A program made the position numbers and the translations under genes. The notes beneath the pieces are model-generated. The model did no database searches. It was not told the DNA's origin and was given only the letters and a program-made list of their open reading frames with translations. From positions 1-23,418 of the forward strand of contig DAQG01000101.1 of assembly GCA_002502785.1 (NCBI GenBank): a DNA stretch of 23,418 nt. Direction: 5' to 3'. Source of the stretch: Methanothrix harundinacea. GTDB lineage: Archaea > Halobacteriota > Methanosarcinia > Methanotrichales > Methanotrichaceae. Below, piece after piece: positions 6,853-12,290 of this stretch. Within the stretch, counting starts at the first letter, position 1. Each line of letters opens with the position of its first letter.

Positions 6853-7653
6853 ATGCTCTCTTTTGTTGGCCTGGGCCTCTATGACGAGAAGGACGTCTCG
6901 GTGAGGGGTCTTGAGACGATCAAAGACGCGGACCTGATCTTTGCCGAGTTCTACACCTCAATGCTCATGGGCGCCTCGCCTGAGCGGCTCGAGGAGTTCT
7001 ACGGAAAAAAGGTCCGTCTTTTGAGCCGGGAGGATGTGGAGGTCAGCCCCGAGGTGTGGATGAGCCAAGCACGGGAGAAGAAGGTCGCATTTCTCGTGGG
7101 GGGAGACCCCATGATCTCGACGACCCACCTTGATCTACGGCTCCGAGCCCTCAAGATGGGGATCGAGACCCGGGTCGTACACTCCTCCTCCATCGTCACC
7201 GCCGTCTCGGGGCTCACCGGCCTTCAGAACTATCGGTTCGGAAGGTCCACCTCGATACCCTACCCATACGTCGCCGGGGGCAAGAGGATCGTCGCTCAGA
7301 GCCCCTACGACGTCGTCGTCGAAAACCTCGGGCGTGATCTTCACACCCTCCTCTTCTTGGACATCCAGACGGATAGGTACATGACCGCCAGCGAGGGTGC
7401 AGCTCTCCTCCTTGAGATGGAGACGATCTCCGGAGGCGATCGTCTCTCCTCCGCCCTCGGCGTGGGCGTTGCGAGGGCGGGGTCCGACGACGCCAATGTG
7501 TTGGCCGACTGGCTGCCGAGGCTTGCAGAGCACGAATTCGGTGGTCCACTCCACATCCTCGTCGTCCCAGCGAGGCTTCACTTCATGGAGGCCGAGGGGC
7601 TGGTGGCCCTCGCCGGAGCCCCCCAGGAGATCCTTGAAGCGGCAGAACCCTGA
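6853..7653 (+). CDS. dphB: Diphthine synthase (DphB/Dph5)
   Basis: This SAM-dependent methyltransferase methylates the modified histidine of elongation factor 2 in diphthamide biosynthesis. The 266-residue length from ATG 6853 is usual. Tetrapyrrole-methylase-fold motifs are visible: MLSFVGLGLYDEKDVSVRGL, the strand DLIFAEFYTS, the SAM-pocket segment VAFLVGGDPMISTTHLDL, SSIVTAVSGLTGLQNYRFG, and GRDLHTLLFLDIQ. ATG 6853 matches the family start MLSFVG(L)GL, better than TTG 6844. CTTTAAG lies about 25 bp upstream and no Shine-Dalgarno is seen, so the mRNA is probably leaderless. The other diphthamide genes are not in the window. Confidence 0.95.
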   Translation: MLSFVGLGLYDEKDVSVRGLETIKDADLIFAEFYTSMLMGASPERLEEFYGKKVRLLSREDVEVSPEVWMSQAREKKVAFLVGGDPMISTTHLDLRLRALKMGIETRVVHSSSIVTAVSGLTGLQNYRFGRSTSIPYPYVAGGKRIVAQSPYDVVVENLGRDLHTLLFLDIQTDRYMTASEGAALLLEMETISGGDRLSSALGVGVARAGSDDANVLADWLPRLAEHEFGGPLHILVVPARLHFMEAEGLVALAGAPQEILEAAEP

Positions 7654-7663
7654 CCGAGAAAGC

Positions 7664-7672
7664 TTTAATAAT
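7664..7672 (+). promoter_or_regulatory. TATA box of the RHH-queDCE operon
   Basis: TTTAATAAT lies in the 55-bp gap after dphB. A start site 22-27 bp downstream would fall inside the inverted repeat at 7683-7703. The operon therefore appears to have its own promoter separate from dphB. Confidence 0.55.
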
Positions 7673-7682
7673 ACTTGGATAC

Positions 7683-7703
7683 TCCTCCAGGAATACTGGA
7701 GGA
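7683..7703 (+). promoter_or_regulatory. Inverted repeat overlapping the start site and RBS; candidate operator
   Basis: TCCTCCAG (7683-7690), spacer GAATA, CTGGAGGA (7696-7703): a perfect 8-bp inverted repeat. It covers the expected transcription start and contains the Shine-Dalgarno GGAGG (7698-7702) for the GTG at 7709. It could be the binding site of the ribbon-helix-helix protein encoded next (autoregulation) or an RNA hairpin hiding the ribosome-binding site. Both are inferences from position and symmetry. Confidence 0.5.
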
Positions 7704-7708
7704 TTATC

Positions 7709-7891
7709 GTGCCCAAGATATCTGTGGAGATTCCCCAACACATAATCGATGACGTCAACCGCCACGTCGGCGACGGCGGAAAGTTCGTCAACTTCTCTGA
7801 TGCGGTCCGGACGGCCCTGAGGAAGATGCTGGACCAGCTCGACGAGATCGACCGCCGTCAGGGCAGGCTGAAGGAGGGGGGCGAAGAATGA
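7709..7891 (+). CDS. Ribbon-helix-helix (CopG/Arc-type) transcriptional regulator heading the que operon
   Basis: The 60-residue protein starts at GTG 7709 with GGAGG 6 bases upstream. Its N-terminus is a beta-strand KISVEIPQHIIDDVNRHV, followed by GKFVNFSDAVRTALRKML and a charged helical tail; this is the MetJ/Arc ribbon-helix-helix fold, in which paired strands of a dimer enter the DNA major groove. Its stop overlaps the queD ATG (ATGA), so it is translated with the archaeosine-precursor genes. It could be an antitoxin-like RHH, but no toxin is adjacent; a regulator of the que operon is the simpler reading. The inverted repeat just upstream is its candidate operator. Confidence 0.85.
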   Translation: MPKISVEIPQHIIDDVNRHVGDGGKFVNFSDAVRTALRKMLDQLDEIDRRQGRLKEGGEE

Positions 7892-8238
7892 AGATGGGGC
7901 TCTCCCTGGAGTTCGACGCCGCTCACCGCCTTCCGAACTACGACGGCAAGTGCGCGAGGGTTCACGGCCACACCTACGACGTGGAGGTGGTTTTGGAAGG
8001 TCCGGTGGACGAGAAGAGCGGTTTTCTGATGGACTTTTACGATCTGAAACGGATACTGAAGTCGGTCCTGGAGGAGCTGGACCATCGCGATTTGAACGAT
8101 ATCCTTCCAAACCCCACGGCGGAGAGGATCGCAGAACACATAAAGATCGGCCTTGAGAATCGCCTACTGGATACCCCCGCAAGCCTCGTCTCGGTGAAGC
8201 TCTGGGAGGGGAAGAACAAGTGGGTGATGACCGAATGA
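7888..8238 (+). CDS. queD: 6-carboxytetrahydropterin synthase QueD
   Basis: QueD converts dihydroneopterin triphosphate to 6-carboxy-5,6,7,8-tetrahydropterin, the second step toward preQ0. In archaea preQ0 becomes archaeosine in the tRNA D-loop. The 116-residue protein has the zinc histidines His13 (FDAAHRLPNYDG) and His26/His28, with catalytic Cys22 in the CxxxHGH motif KCARVHGHTY. Further family segments are DFYDLKRILKSVLEELDHRD, NPTAERIAEHI and the C-terminal VKLWEGKNKW, with its conserved Glu. The ATG overlaps the stop of the RHH gene, and its own stop overlaps the queC ATG (ATGA both times), so expression is translationally coupled. Confidence 0.93.
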   Translation: MKMGLSLEFDAAHRLPNYDGKCARVHGHTYDVEVVLEGPVDEKSGFLMDFYDLKRILKSVLEELDHRDLNDILPNPTAERIAEHIKIGLENRLLDTPASLVSVKLWEGKNKWVMTE

Positions 8239-8912
8239 AGCCAAAGGCGGTATGCCTCTGTTCTGGCGGTCTCGACTCGACGGTGGCGGCGGCCAAGGCG
8301 TTGCATGACGACTTTGAGATCCACATATTCCACGTCCTCTACGGCCAGAAGGCCGAGAGTAGGGAAAGGAAAGCGATCGAGGAGATCGGAAAAGCCCTTG
8401 GTGCATCCGAGGTCAGTTTCGTCCGTACGGACTTATTCCAGAACATGACCCCCCTGACGACGGCCGAGGCACCCATTCCGTCAGGCGAAGAGGTCGACAT
8501 TGAAAGCCCCAAGTCCACACCATCCACCTGGGTCTACTGCCGAAACCTCGTCTTCGGGTCGATGGCGTCGGCCTATGCCGAGGCGATCGGTGCAGAGCGC
8601 GTCTTTGTGGGCTTCAACGCCGAGGAGGGGAAATCGTATCCAGACAACAGGCCTGATTTCGTGGAGAGGTTCAACTCTCTCCTGGAAAAGTCGGTCGCCT
8701 CCTTCAGCAGACCTCCGAAGATAGAGGCTCCTCTCGTCGACCTCCTCAAGCCCGATATCGTGAGGCTGGGGTTCGAGGTGAACGCTCCAATGGAGCTGAC
8801 CTGGTCCTGCTACCTAGACGGCGATGTCCACTGCGGAGAGTGCGAGGCATGTCAGCACCGGAGATTCGGTTTTTTGGAGGCGGGCGTGGTTGATCCCACA
8901 GAGTACCGATGA
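8235..8912 (+). CDS. queC: 7-cyano-7-deazaguanine synthase QueC
   Basis: QueC makes preQ0 from 7-carboxy-7-deazaguanine, ammonia and ATP. From ATG 8235 the protein has 225 residues. It shows the PP-loop SGGLDS (residues 10-15), HVLYGQKAESRE, the substrate region TWVYCRNLVFGSMASAYAEA, VGFNAEEGKSYPDNRPDF, and a C-terminal zinc site formed by Cys192, Cys200, Cys203 and Cys206 (CYLDGDVHCGECEAC). The start overlaps the queD stop (ATGA) and the 3' end overlaps queE by 23 bp. The C-terminal QHRRFGFLEAGVVDPT is standard. Confidence 0.95.
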   Translation: MKPKAVCLCSGGLDSTVAAAKALHDDFEIHIFHVLYGQKAESRERKAIEEIGKALGASEVSFVRTDLFQNMTPLTTAEAPIPSGEEVDIESPKSTPSTWVYCRNLVFGSMASAYAEAIGAERVFVGFNAEEGKSYPDNRPDFVERFNSLLEKSVASFSRPPKIEAPLVDLLKPDIVRLGFEVNAPMELTWSCYLDGDVHCGECEACQHRRFGFLEAGVVDPTEYR

Positions 8913-9657
8913 TATCGGCAATCTAGCAGAGATCTTCTCCTCCTTTCAGGGCGAGGGTCCTCTGATCGGAAATAAGCAGGTATTCGTCAGGACCGCAGGC
9001 TGCAATTTGAGGTGCTCTTACTGCGACACGCCGAGGTTTCGTCGGGAGGTCAAATTTTGCGGGGTCGAAGATCCCTCAGCTTCGGGCGTTTTTCGGCAGG
9101 TAGATAACCCGGTAACTTTGAGCTGGGCGATGGAGCGGATCCTCGTTCTGTGGTCTATTGGCACTCACAGCGTCTCGATAACCGGGGGCGAACCCCTCTG
9201 CCAGCCCGAGTTCGCAGAGGCCCTGGCGATGGGCTGCGCTGCCGAGGGCCTACCCGTATACTTCGAGACGAACGGCTTCTCTCGAAGTCGATTCTCGAGG
9301 CTGATCGACTGGATAGACTTCGCAGCCGTCGACATTAAACTTCCAAGCCACAGGGCCTGCCCCCCAGGCGAATGGGGCCGTCTTGTTGAAAACGAGCTCG
9401 CCTGCATCGAGGGCGCATCCAGGGCGGGAGTCGTCACCATCGCCAAGACGGTCGTCCTGGATTGCACATCGATTGAAGAGATCGAACGCCTCTGCCCCCG
9501 TCTTGAAGGGCTAGAGGTCACCCTTGTTCTCCAGCCAGCTTCGGGGACAGAACGGCCGGGTCCAGAAAAACTGATACTCCTCCACCAGGCGGCATCGGAG
9601 CATTTGGGAGAAGTGGTGGTCATACCCCAGTCCCACAAGATGATGGGCGTTCTCTGA
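8890..9657 (+). CDS. queE: 7-carboxy-7-deazaguanine synthase QueE (radical SAM)
   Basis: QueE is a radical SAM enzyme that contracts the pterin ring of carboxytetrahydropterin to 7-carboxy-7-deazaguanine, the step between QueD and QueC. I place the start at TTG 8890: GGAGG at 8876-8880 is 9 bases upstream and no in-frame ATG precedes the conserved LAEIFSSFQGEGPLIG. This gives 255 residues. The Fe4S4 motif CNLRCSYC (Cys38, Cys42, Cys45; CX3CX2C) is followed by SITGGEPL and the strand PVYFETNG. The C-terminal half (KTVVLDCTSIEEIERL; LVLQPASG; VVVIPQSHKMMGV) matches archaeal family members. GTP cyclohydrolase and archaeosine transferase genes are not in the window. Confidence 0.92.
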   Translation: MIPQSTDDIGNLAEIFSSFQGEGPLIGNKQVFVRTAGCNLRCSYCDTPRFRREVKFCGVEDPSASGVFRQVDNPVTLSWAMERILVLWSIGTHSVSITGGEPLCQPEFAEALAMGCAAEGLPVYFETNGFSRSRFSRLIDWIDFAAVDIKLPSHRACPPGEWGRLVENELACIEGASRAGVVTIAKTVVLDCTSIEEIERLCPRLEGLEVTLVLQPASGTERPGPEKLILLHQAASEHLGEVVVIPQSHKMMGVL

Positions 9658-9691
9658 GTTTACAGGGCTGGGCGGGATGATGACCTTTTGA

Positions 9692-10066
9692 TCAGAAGGA
9701 GAGCTCATCCTTCTTTTCTGCGATCCTCTCCTTCACCATCTGCTTTCTCTTCTCGGCGCTCTTCTCGTACATCTCCTTGTAGCGATCAGAACGCTCGCTC
9801 TTATCCCATCTCGCAAATCTTTGGTCGAGGGCCTCGAACATATACTTCTCCGCGGCCTTGACCGTCTCCAGATCTCCTCGGAGGACCAGTATCTCCCTCT
9901 GATCGGTCTCGCCGTCAAGCAGGGCGACCTTGGCATTCCGCTGTACCGGCTCCAGCTCGAATCTGTCCACAAGCTCGTGGATTACGCTTAGGGGCATCCC
10001 GATCGGAATCGCCAGGTCGTATAGTCCTGCAAGTTCCTCTTTGTTATTAATTTCAGCGTCAGTCAT
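9692..10066 (-). CDS. Conserved-looking hypothetical protein (124 aa)
   Basis: I do not recognise this gene. The N-terminal two-thirds (DLAIPIGMPLSVIHELVDRF, then KVALLDGE, REILVLRGDLETVKAAEKYM) looks like a small alpha/beta domain, possibly ferredoxin- or ACT-like. The last 45 residues are a charged helix (RYKEMYEKSAEKRKQMVKER). There is no signal peptide and no Cys. The start is well supported: the full consensus AGGAGGTGAT lies 6 bases before the ATG, and CTTAAAT (minus strand, about 10100-10108) is a candidate TATA box. It converges on queE with 34 bp between stops, so it is transcribed separately from the que operon. Confidence 0.75.
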   Translation of the reverse strand: MTDAEINNKEELAGLYDLAIPIGMPLSVIHELVDRFELEPVQRNAKVALLDGETDQREILVLRGDLETVKAAEKYMFEALDQRFARWDKSERSDRYKEMYEKSAEKRKQMVKERIAEKKDELSF

Positions 10067-10072
10067 CCCAGT

Positions 10073-10082
10073 ATCACCTCCT
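10073..10082 (-). promoter_or_regulatory. Full-consensus Shine-Dalgarno for the 124-aa protein
   Basis: The minus strand reads AGGAGGTGAT, fully complementary to the 16S 3' end, 6 bases before the ATG at 10066. This decides the start and suggests efficient translation, in contrast to the leaderless genes nearby. Confidence 0.65.
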
Positions 10083-10108
10083 GATCCTCATCCCTTGAAG
10101 ATTTAAGT

Positions 10109-10360
10109 CTGTCGAAAGGCTGATGTCAGGCTGTTTGCCGTTTCAGACACTGTCGGATCGACAAGTTGTGACGGCGATACTACGGCCGGAAAGCGAGATG
10201 CCGCCTCCACCAAGCAAAGGCAAGCGAAAATTCGCACCTTGGCTGCGAACCTTTCGCGGTCAACGAGCTTTTTCCCGCAGTTCAAACGCTTTTCTCTTGC
10301 AAAGATGCGCATGGGGCGGCTCACTCCTGATCCCAGGTCCGGACCCTTCTAGGGAAACTG
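10109..10360. other. Intergenic stretch without supported genes
   Basis: Between the 124-aa gene's promoter and the tRNA-Ile promoter I see no frame with a plausible start, ribosome-binding site and protein-like sequence. The frames that stay open here are arginine/serine/proline-rich and look non-coding. Confidence 0.5.
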
Positions 10361-10368
10361 TTATTAAG
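10361..10368 (+). promoter_or_regulatory. TATA box of tRNA-Ile
   Basis: TTATTAAG is centred about 29 bp upstream of the tRNA 5' end, the standard archaeal distance for a tRNA promoter, and lies in otherwise GC-rich sequence. Confidence 0.6.
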
Positions 10369-10393
10369 GGGTGGCTCAATCAGAAAAGCTGCC

Positions 10394-10471
10394 GGGCCCG
10401 TAGCTTAGCATGGTTGGAGCGCACGGCTGATAACCGTGAGGTCACGCGTTCGAATCGCGTCGGGCCCACCA
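10394..10471 (+). tRNA. tRNA-Ile(GAT), CCA encoded
   Basis: Full cloverleaf: acceptor GGGCCCG/CGGGCCC, D-arm with TAGCTTAGC and GGTTGGAGC, anticodon stem CACGG/CCGTG around loop CTGATAA (anticodon GAT, 10429-10431), variable loop AGGTC, T-stem ACGCG/CGCGT around TTCGAAT. The discriminator is A (10468) and CCA is encoded at 10469-10471. No intron. A T-rich tract (TTTTTCCTTCTTT) follows and may terminate transcription. Confidence 0.97.
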
Positions 10472-10563
10472 GAAATTAATTTTTCCTTCTTTCGATACGT
10501 CGGATCAGAATCAGCTTTTATCCCAGCTTAGTCTCCTTTCGATGCGGGCTTGGATCATTGAAC

Positions 10564-10607
10564 GAGATCTCTAAAAACTGTCTAGTGTACAGCGTTTATG
10601 AGATCTC
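10564..10607. repeat. Nested hairpin built on two GAGATCTC palindromes
   Basis: GAGATCTC occurs at 10564-10571 and 10600-10607. Each copy is self-complementary, so the two can also pair with each other; between them CTGT and ACAG can form an inner stem around CTAGTGT. The element lies between the 3' ends of tRNA-Ile (plus) and the DUF2124 gene (minus), suggesting a shared terminator or a processing/binding site. No long T-run is attached. Confidence 0.4.
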
Positions 10608-10679
10608 AGTGAGTCGACCACAAGTTTGCGATTTCCAATGATCCTCAGCCCGACTTCTTCTCTTGATTTGTCGCCTGAC

Positions 10680-11135
10680 CTACTTTCCGGATATGTCGCC
10701 CATCAGGGTGGTGTTCATGACGTAATCGAAGTTCAGGGCTCCGCACCACCCTGCTTTTTCCAGTATTCCCATGAAACAGACCCCTATGAGCTTTTTATGC
10801 TGGATCTTGTCAAGAATGATGCTCATCTCCTCTACGCTCACCCCGATCTTCGGCATGGCCATCCCACCGAGGATAACCACCACATCGGCGTCGGGGCTGG
10901 TAGCATTGCCCAGCTCCACTCCAAACTCTGTGGCCACCATCGTTCTGGCCTTTTCAATATTCAGGCCTGGCACGAAGGCGAGCTTCTTGTCCCTGATGGG
11001 AAAGCCAAGAAACTGGGCGAAAGGCGTGCAAAACCCCGGAGTTCCTATGAAGGTTATGCTTTTGTCATCCTTAACGAGATCTCGAAATCCGTTCAGCATT
11101 CCGCCAAGTCCCTTTATCTCGGTTATTTTCTCCAT
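10680..11135 (-). CDS. DUF2124 family protein (methanogen conserved)
   Basis: At 151 residues this matches my recollection of DUF2124, a family found mainly in methanogens. Visible segments: KSITFIGTPGFCTPFAQFLG, FPIRDKKLAFVPGLNIEKA, DADVVVILGGMAMPKIGVS, and GVCFMGILEKAGWCGALNFD. The alternation of strands and glycine loops (FIGTPG; VILGGMAMP; GVCFMGI) suggests a Rossmann-like fold. Three Cys are present; biochemical function is unknown. The ATG has GGAGGG 6 bases upstream, and a TATA-like CTTAAAAC lies further upstream on the minus strand (about 11173-11180). It stands alone, divergent from the methyltransferase gene. Confidence 0.8.
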   Translation of the reverse strand: MEKITEIKGLGGMLNGFRDLVKDDKSITFIGTPGFCTPFAQFLGFPIRDKKLAFVPGLNIEKARTMVATEFGVELGNATSPDADVVVILGGMAMPKIGVSVEEMSIILDKIQHKKLIGVCFMGILEKAGWCGALNFDYVMNTTLMGDISGK

Positions 11136-11327
11136 TAAATCCCTCCGATACCTAAATAACGCCCCAAAGGTTTTAAGCTTTGACCTTTGACCATTTGGGT
11201 GGTCTTCACCTGGATCATCTGGTGAATCTGAAAGGCCGATTTGAGAAACGCTGATAAATACGTAATTTGGATGACGACTTTGCCGTTTGCATCAGAATGG
11301 CATTGGCAGCCTCTGGGGCGATGAGGG

Positions 11328-11996
11328 ATGATCCGAGAAATTCTAAAAAAAATGTTTGATGTGAGTCGGGACGATTCGGCTATAATGAAGGTAAGGCTGA
11401 AGAGGATCTCCTTTTTCAAAGATCTCACATCGCCTCTCCCAAAGCCGATGAAGATCATCGACGTCGGCGGCACCGAGCTCTTCTGGGAAAAGATGGGCCT
11501 TGCCGATGACGCGAGCTACCAGATAATTATTTTGAATCTTTTCAAAACTGAGAGTCGCCATCCCAACATAAGGCTCGTCATCGGGGACGCCAGGGACATG
11601 AGCGCGTTTGAGGATGGGGAGTTCGATGTCGCTTTCTCAAACTCCGTGATAGAGCACGTGGGTGAGCTCGCTGAGCAGCGTCAGATGGCAAAAGAGATGA
11701 TGCGTGTTGGGAAAAGGTACTTCGTCCAGACACCAAACCGCAGCTTTCCCTTCGAGCCTCATTTCTTATTCCCATTCTTCCAGTTCTTTCCTCTTGCTCT
11801 CAAGGTCTTCATGATCCGCCACTTCAGTCTTGGGTGGTGTCGGAGGATTCCTGAAAAAGAAGGGGCAACAAAGGCCGCGAAATCGGTCAGGCTTCTTAGG
11901 AGACGAGAGATTGCGAACCTCTTTCCCGACGGAAAAATACGCGACGAAAAGCTCTTCGGTATGACCAGCTCCTTCATAGTTTACGGCCGATGGTGA
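11328..11996 (+). CDS. Class I SAM-dependent methyltransferase (Methyltransf_11 type)
   Basis: The 222-residue protein has a Rossmann methyltransferase core: motif I IIDVGGTELFW (residues 43-53), acidic-loop strand IIILNLF, motif II/III region RLVIGDARDMSAFEDGEFDV, and the post-motif FSNSVIEHVG (103-112). Motif I lacks the usual GxGxG (GGTELFW instead). After the core comes an aromatic/hydrophobic stretch PFEPHFLFPFFQFFPLALKV that could touch a membrane or a lipid substrate. Such enzymes often act in glycan or lipid modification, and aglB lies about 295 bp downstream on the same strand, but the substrate is not determined by sequence. The AT-rich stretch GATAAATACGTAA near 11250-11263 could be its promoter. 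Confidence 0.8.
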   Translation: MIREILKKMFDVSRDDSAIMKVRLKRISFFKDLTSPLPKPMKIIDVGGTELFWEKMGLADDASYQIIILNLFKTESRHPNIRLVIGDARDMSAFEDGEFDVAFSNSVIEHVGELAEQRQMAKEMMRVGKRYFVQTPNRSFPFEPHFLFPFFQFFPLALKVFMIRHFSLGWCRRIPEKEGATKAAKSVRLLRRREIANLFPDGKIRDEKLFGMTSSFIVYGRW

Positions 11997-12190
11997 TATT
12001 CAGCCGGATAGCTCGCTCGGGAATTTGTCATGACGTTTGATCTTCACGGTCACATCCATCAAGCCTCTACGATTTTGTCGAAGGTCGGGTCTTGTGGTTG
12101 AGAATCGATAAAGAGCATGACGATGAAAAATCAGAACTTGATAACGGTGTTTCCTCTCAGCTTTGGATGAAATGGGAGATTTCTTCATCT

Positions 12191-12222
12191 GATCCGTTCT
12201 AGTCTTCGGATCATCAGATCCG
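12191..12222. repeat. Three GATCCG/CGGATC half-sites able to form alternative hairpins
   Basis: GATCCG at 12191-12196, CGGATC at 12207-12212 and GATCCG at 12217-12222. The middle copy can pair with either neighbour (10-base or 4-base loop), so two exclusive hairpins are possible. It lies 70-100 bp before the aglB start, probably upstream of its TATA box, so a protein-binding role is more likely than RNA control. The rest of 11997-12290 shows no gene. Confidence 0.3.
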
Positions 12223-12290
12223 TATCCCTGAACATCCCCATCACCGGCTTCAAAATGTTTATCTGGATTGAACTAGGTTATTCCGGCACG

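Noticed and set aside
11205..11226. Hairpin TTCACC/GGTGAA between the DUF2124 and methyltransferase genes
   Set aside because: Six-base stem with a 10-nt loop, no T-tract and no repeat elsewhere; not distinguishable from chance.
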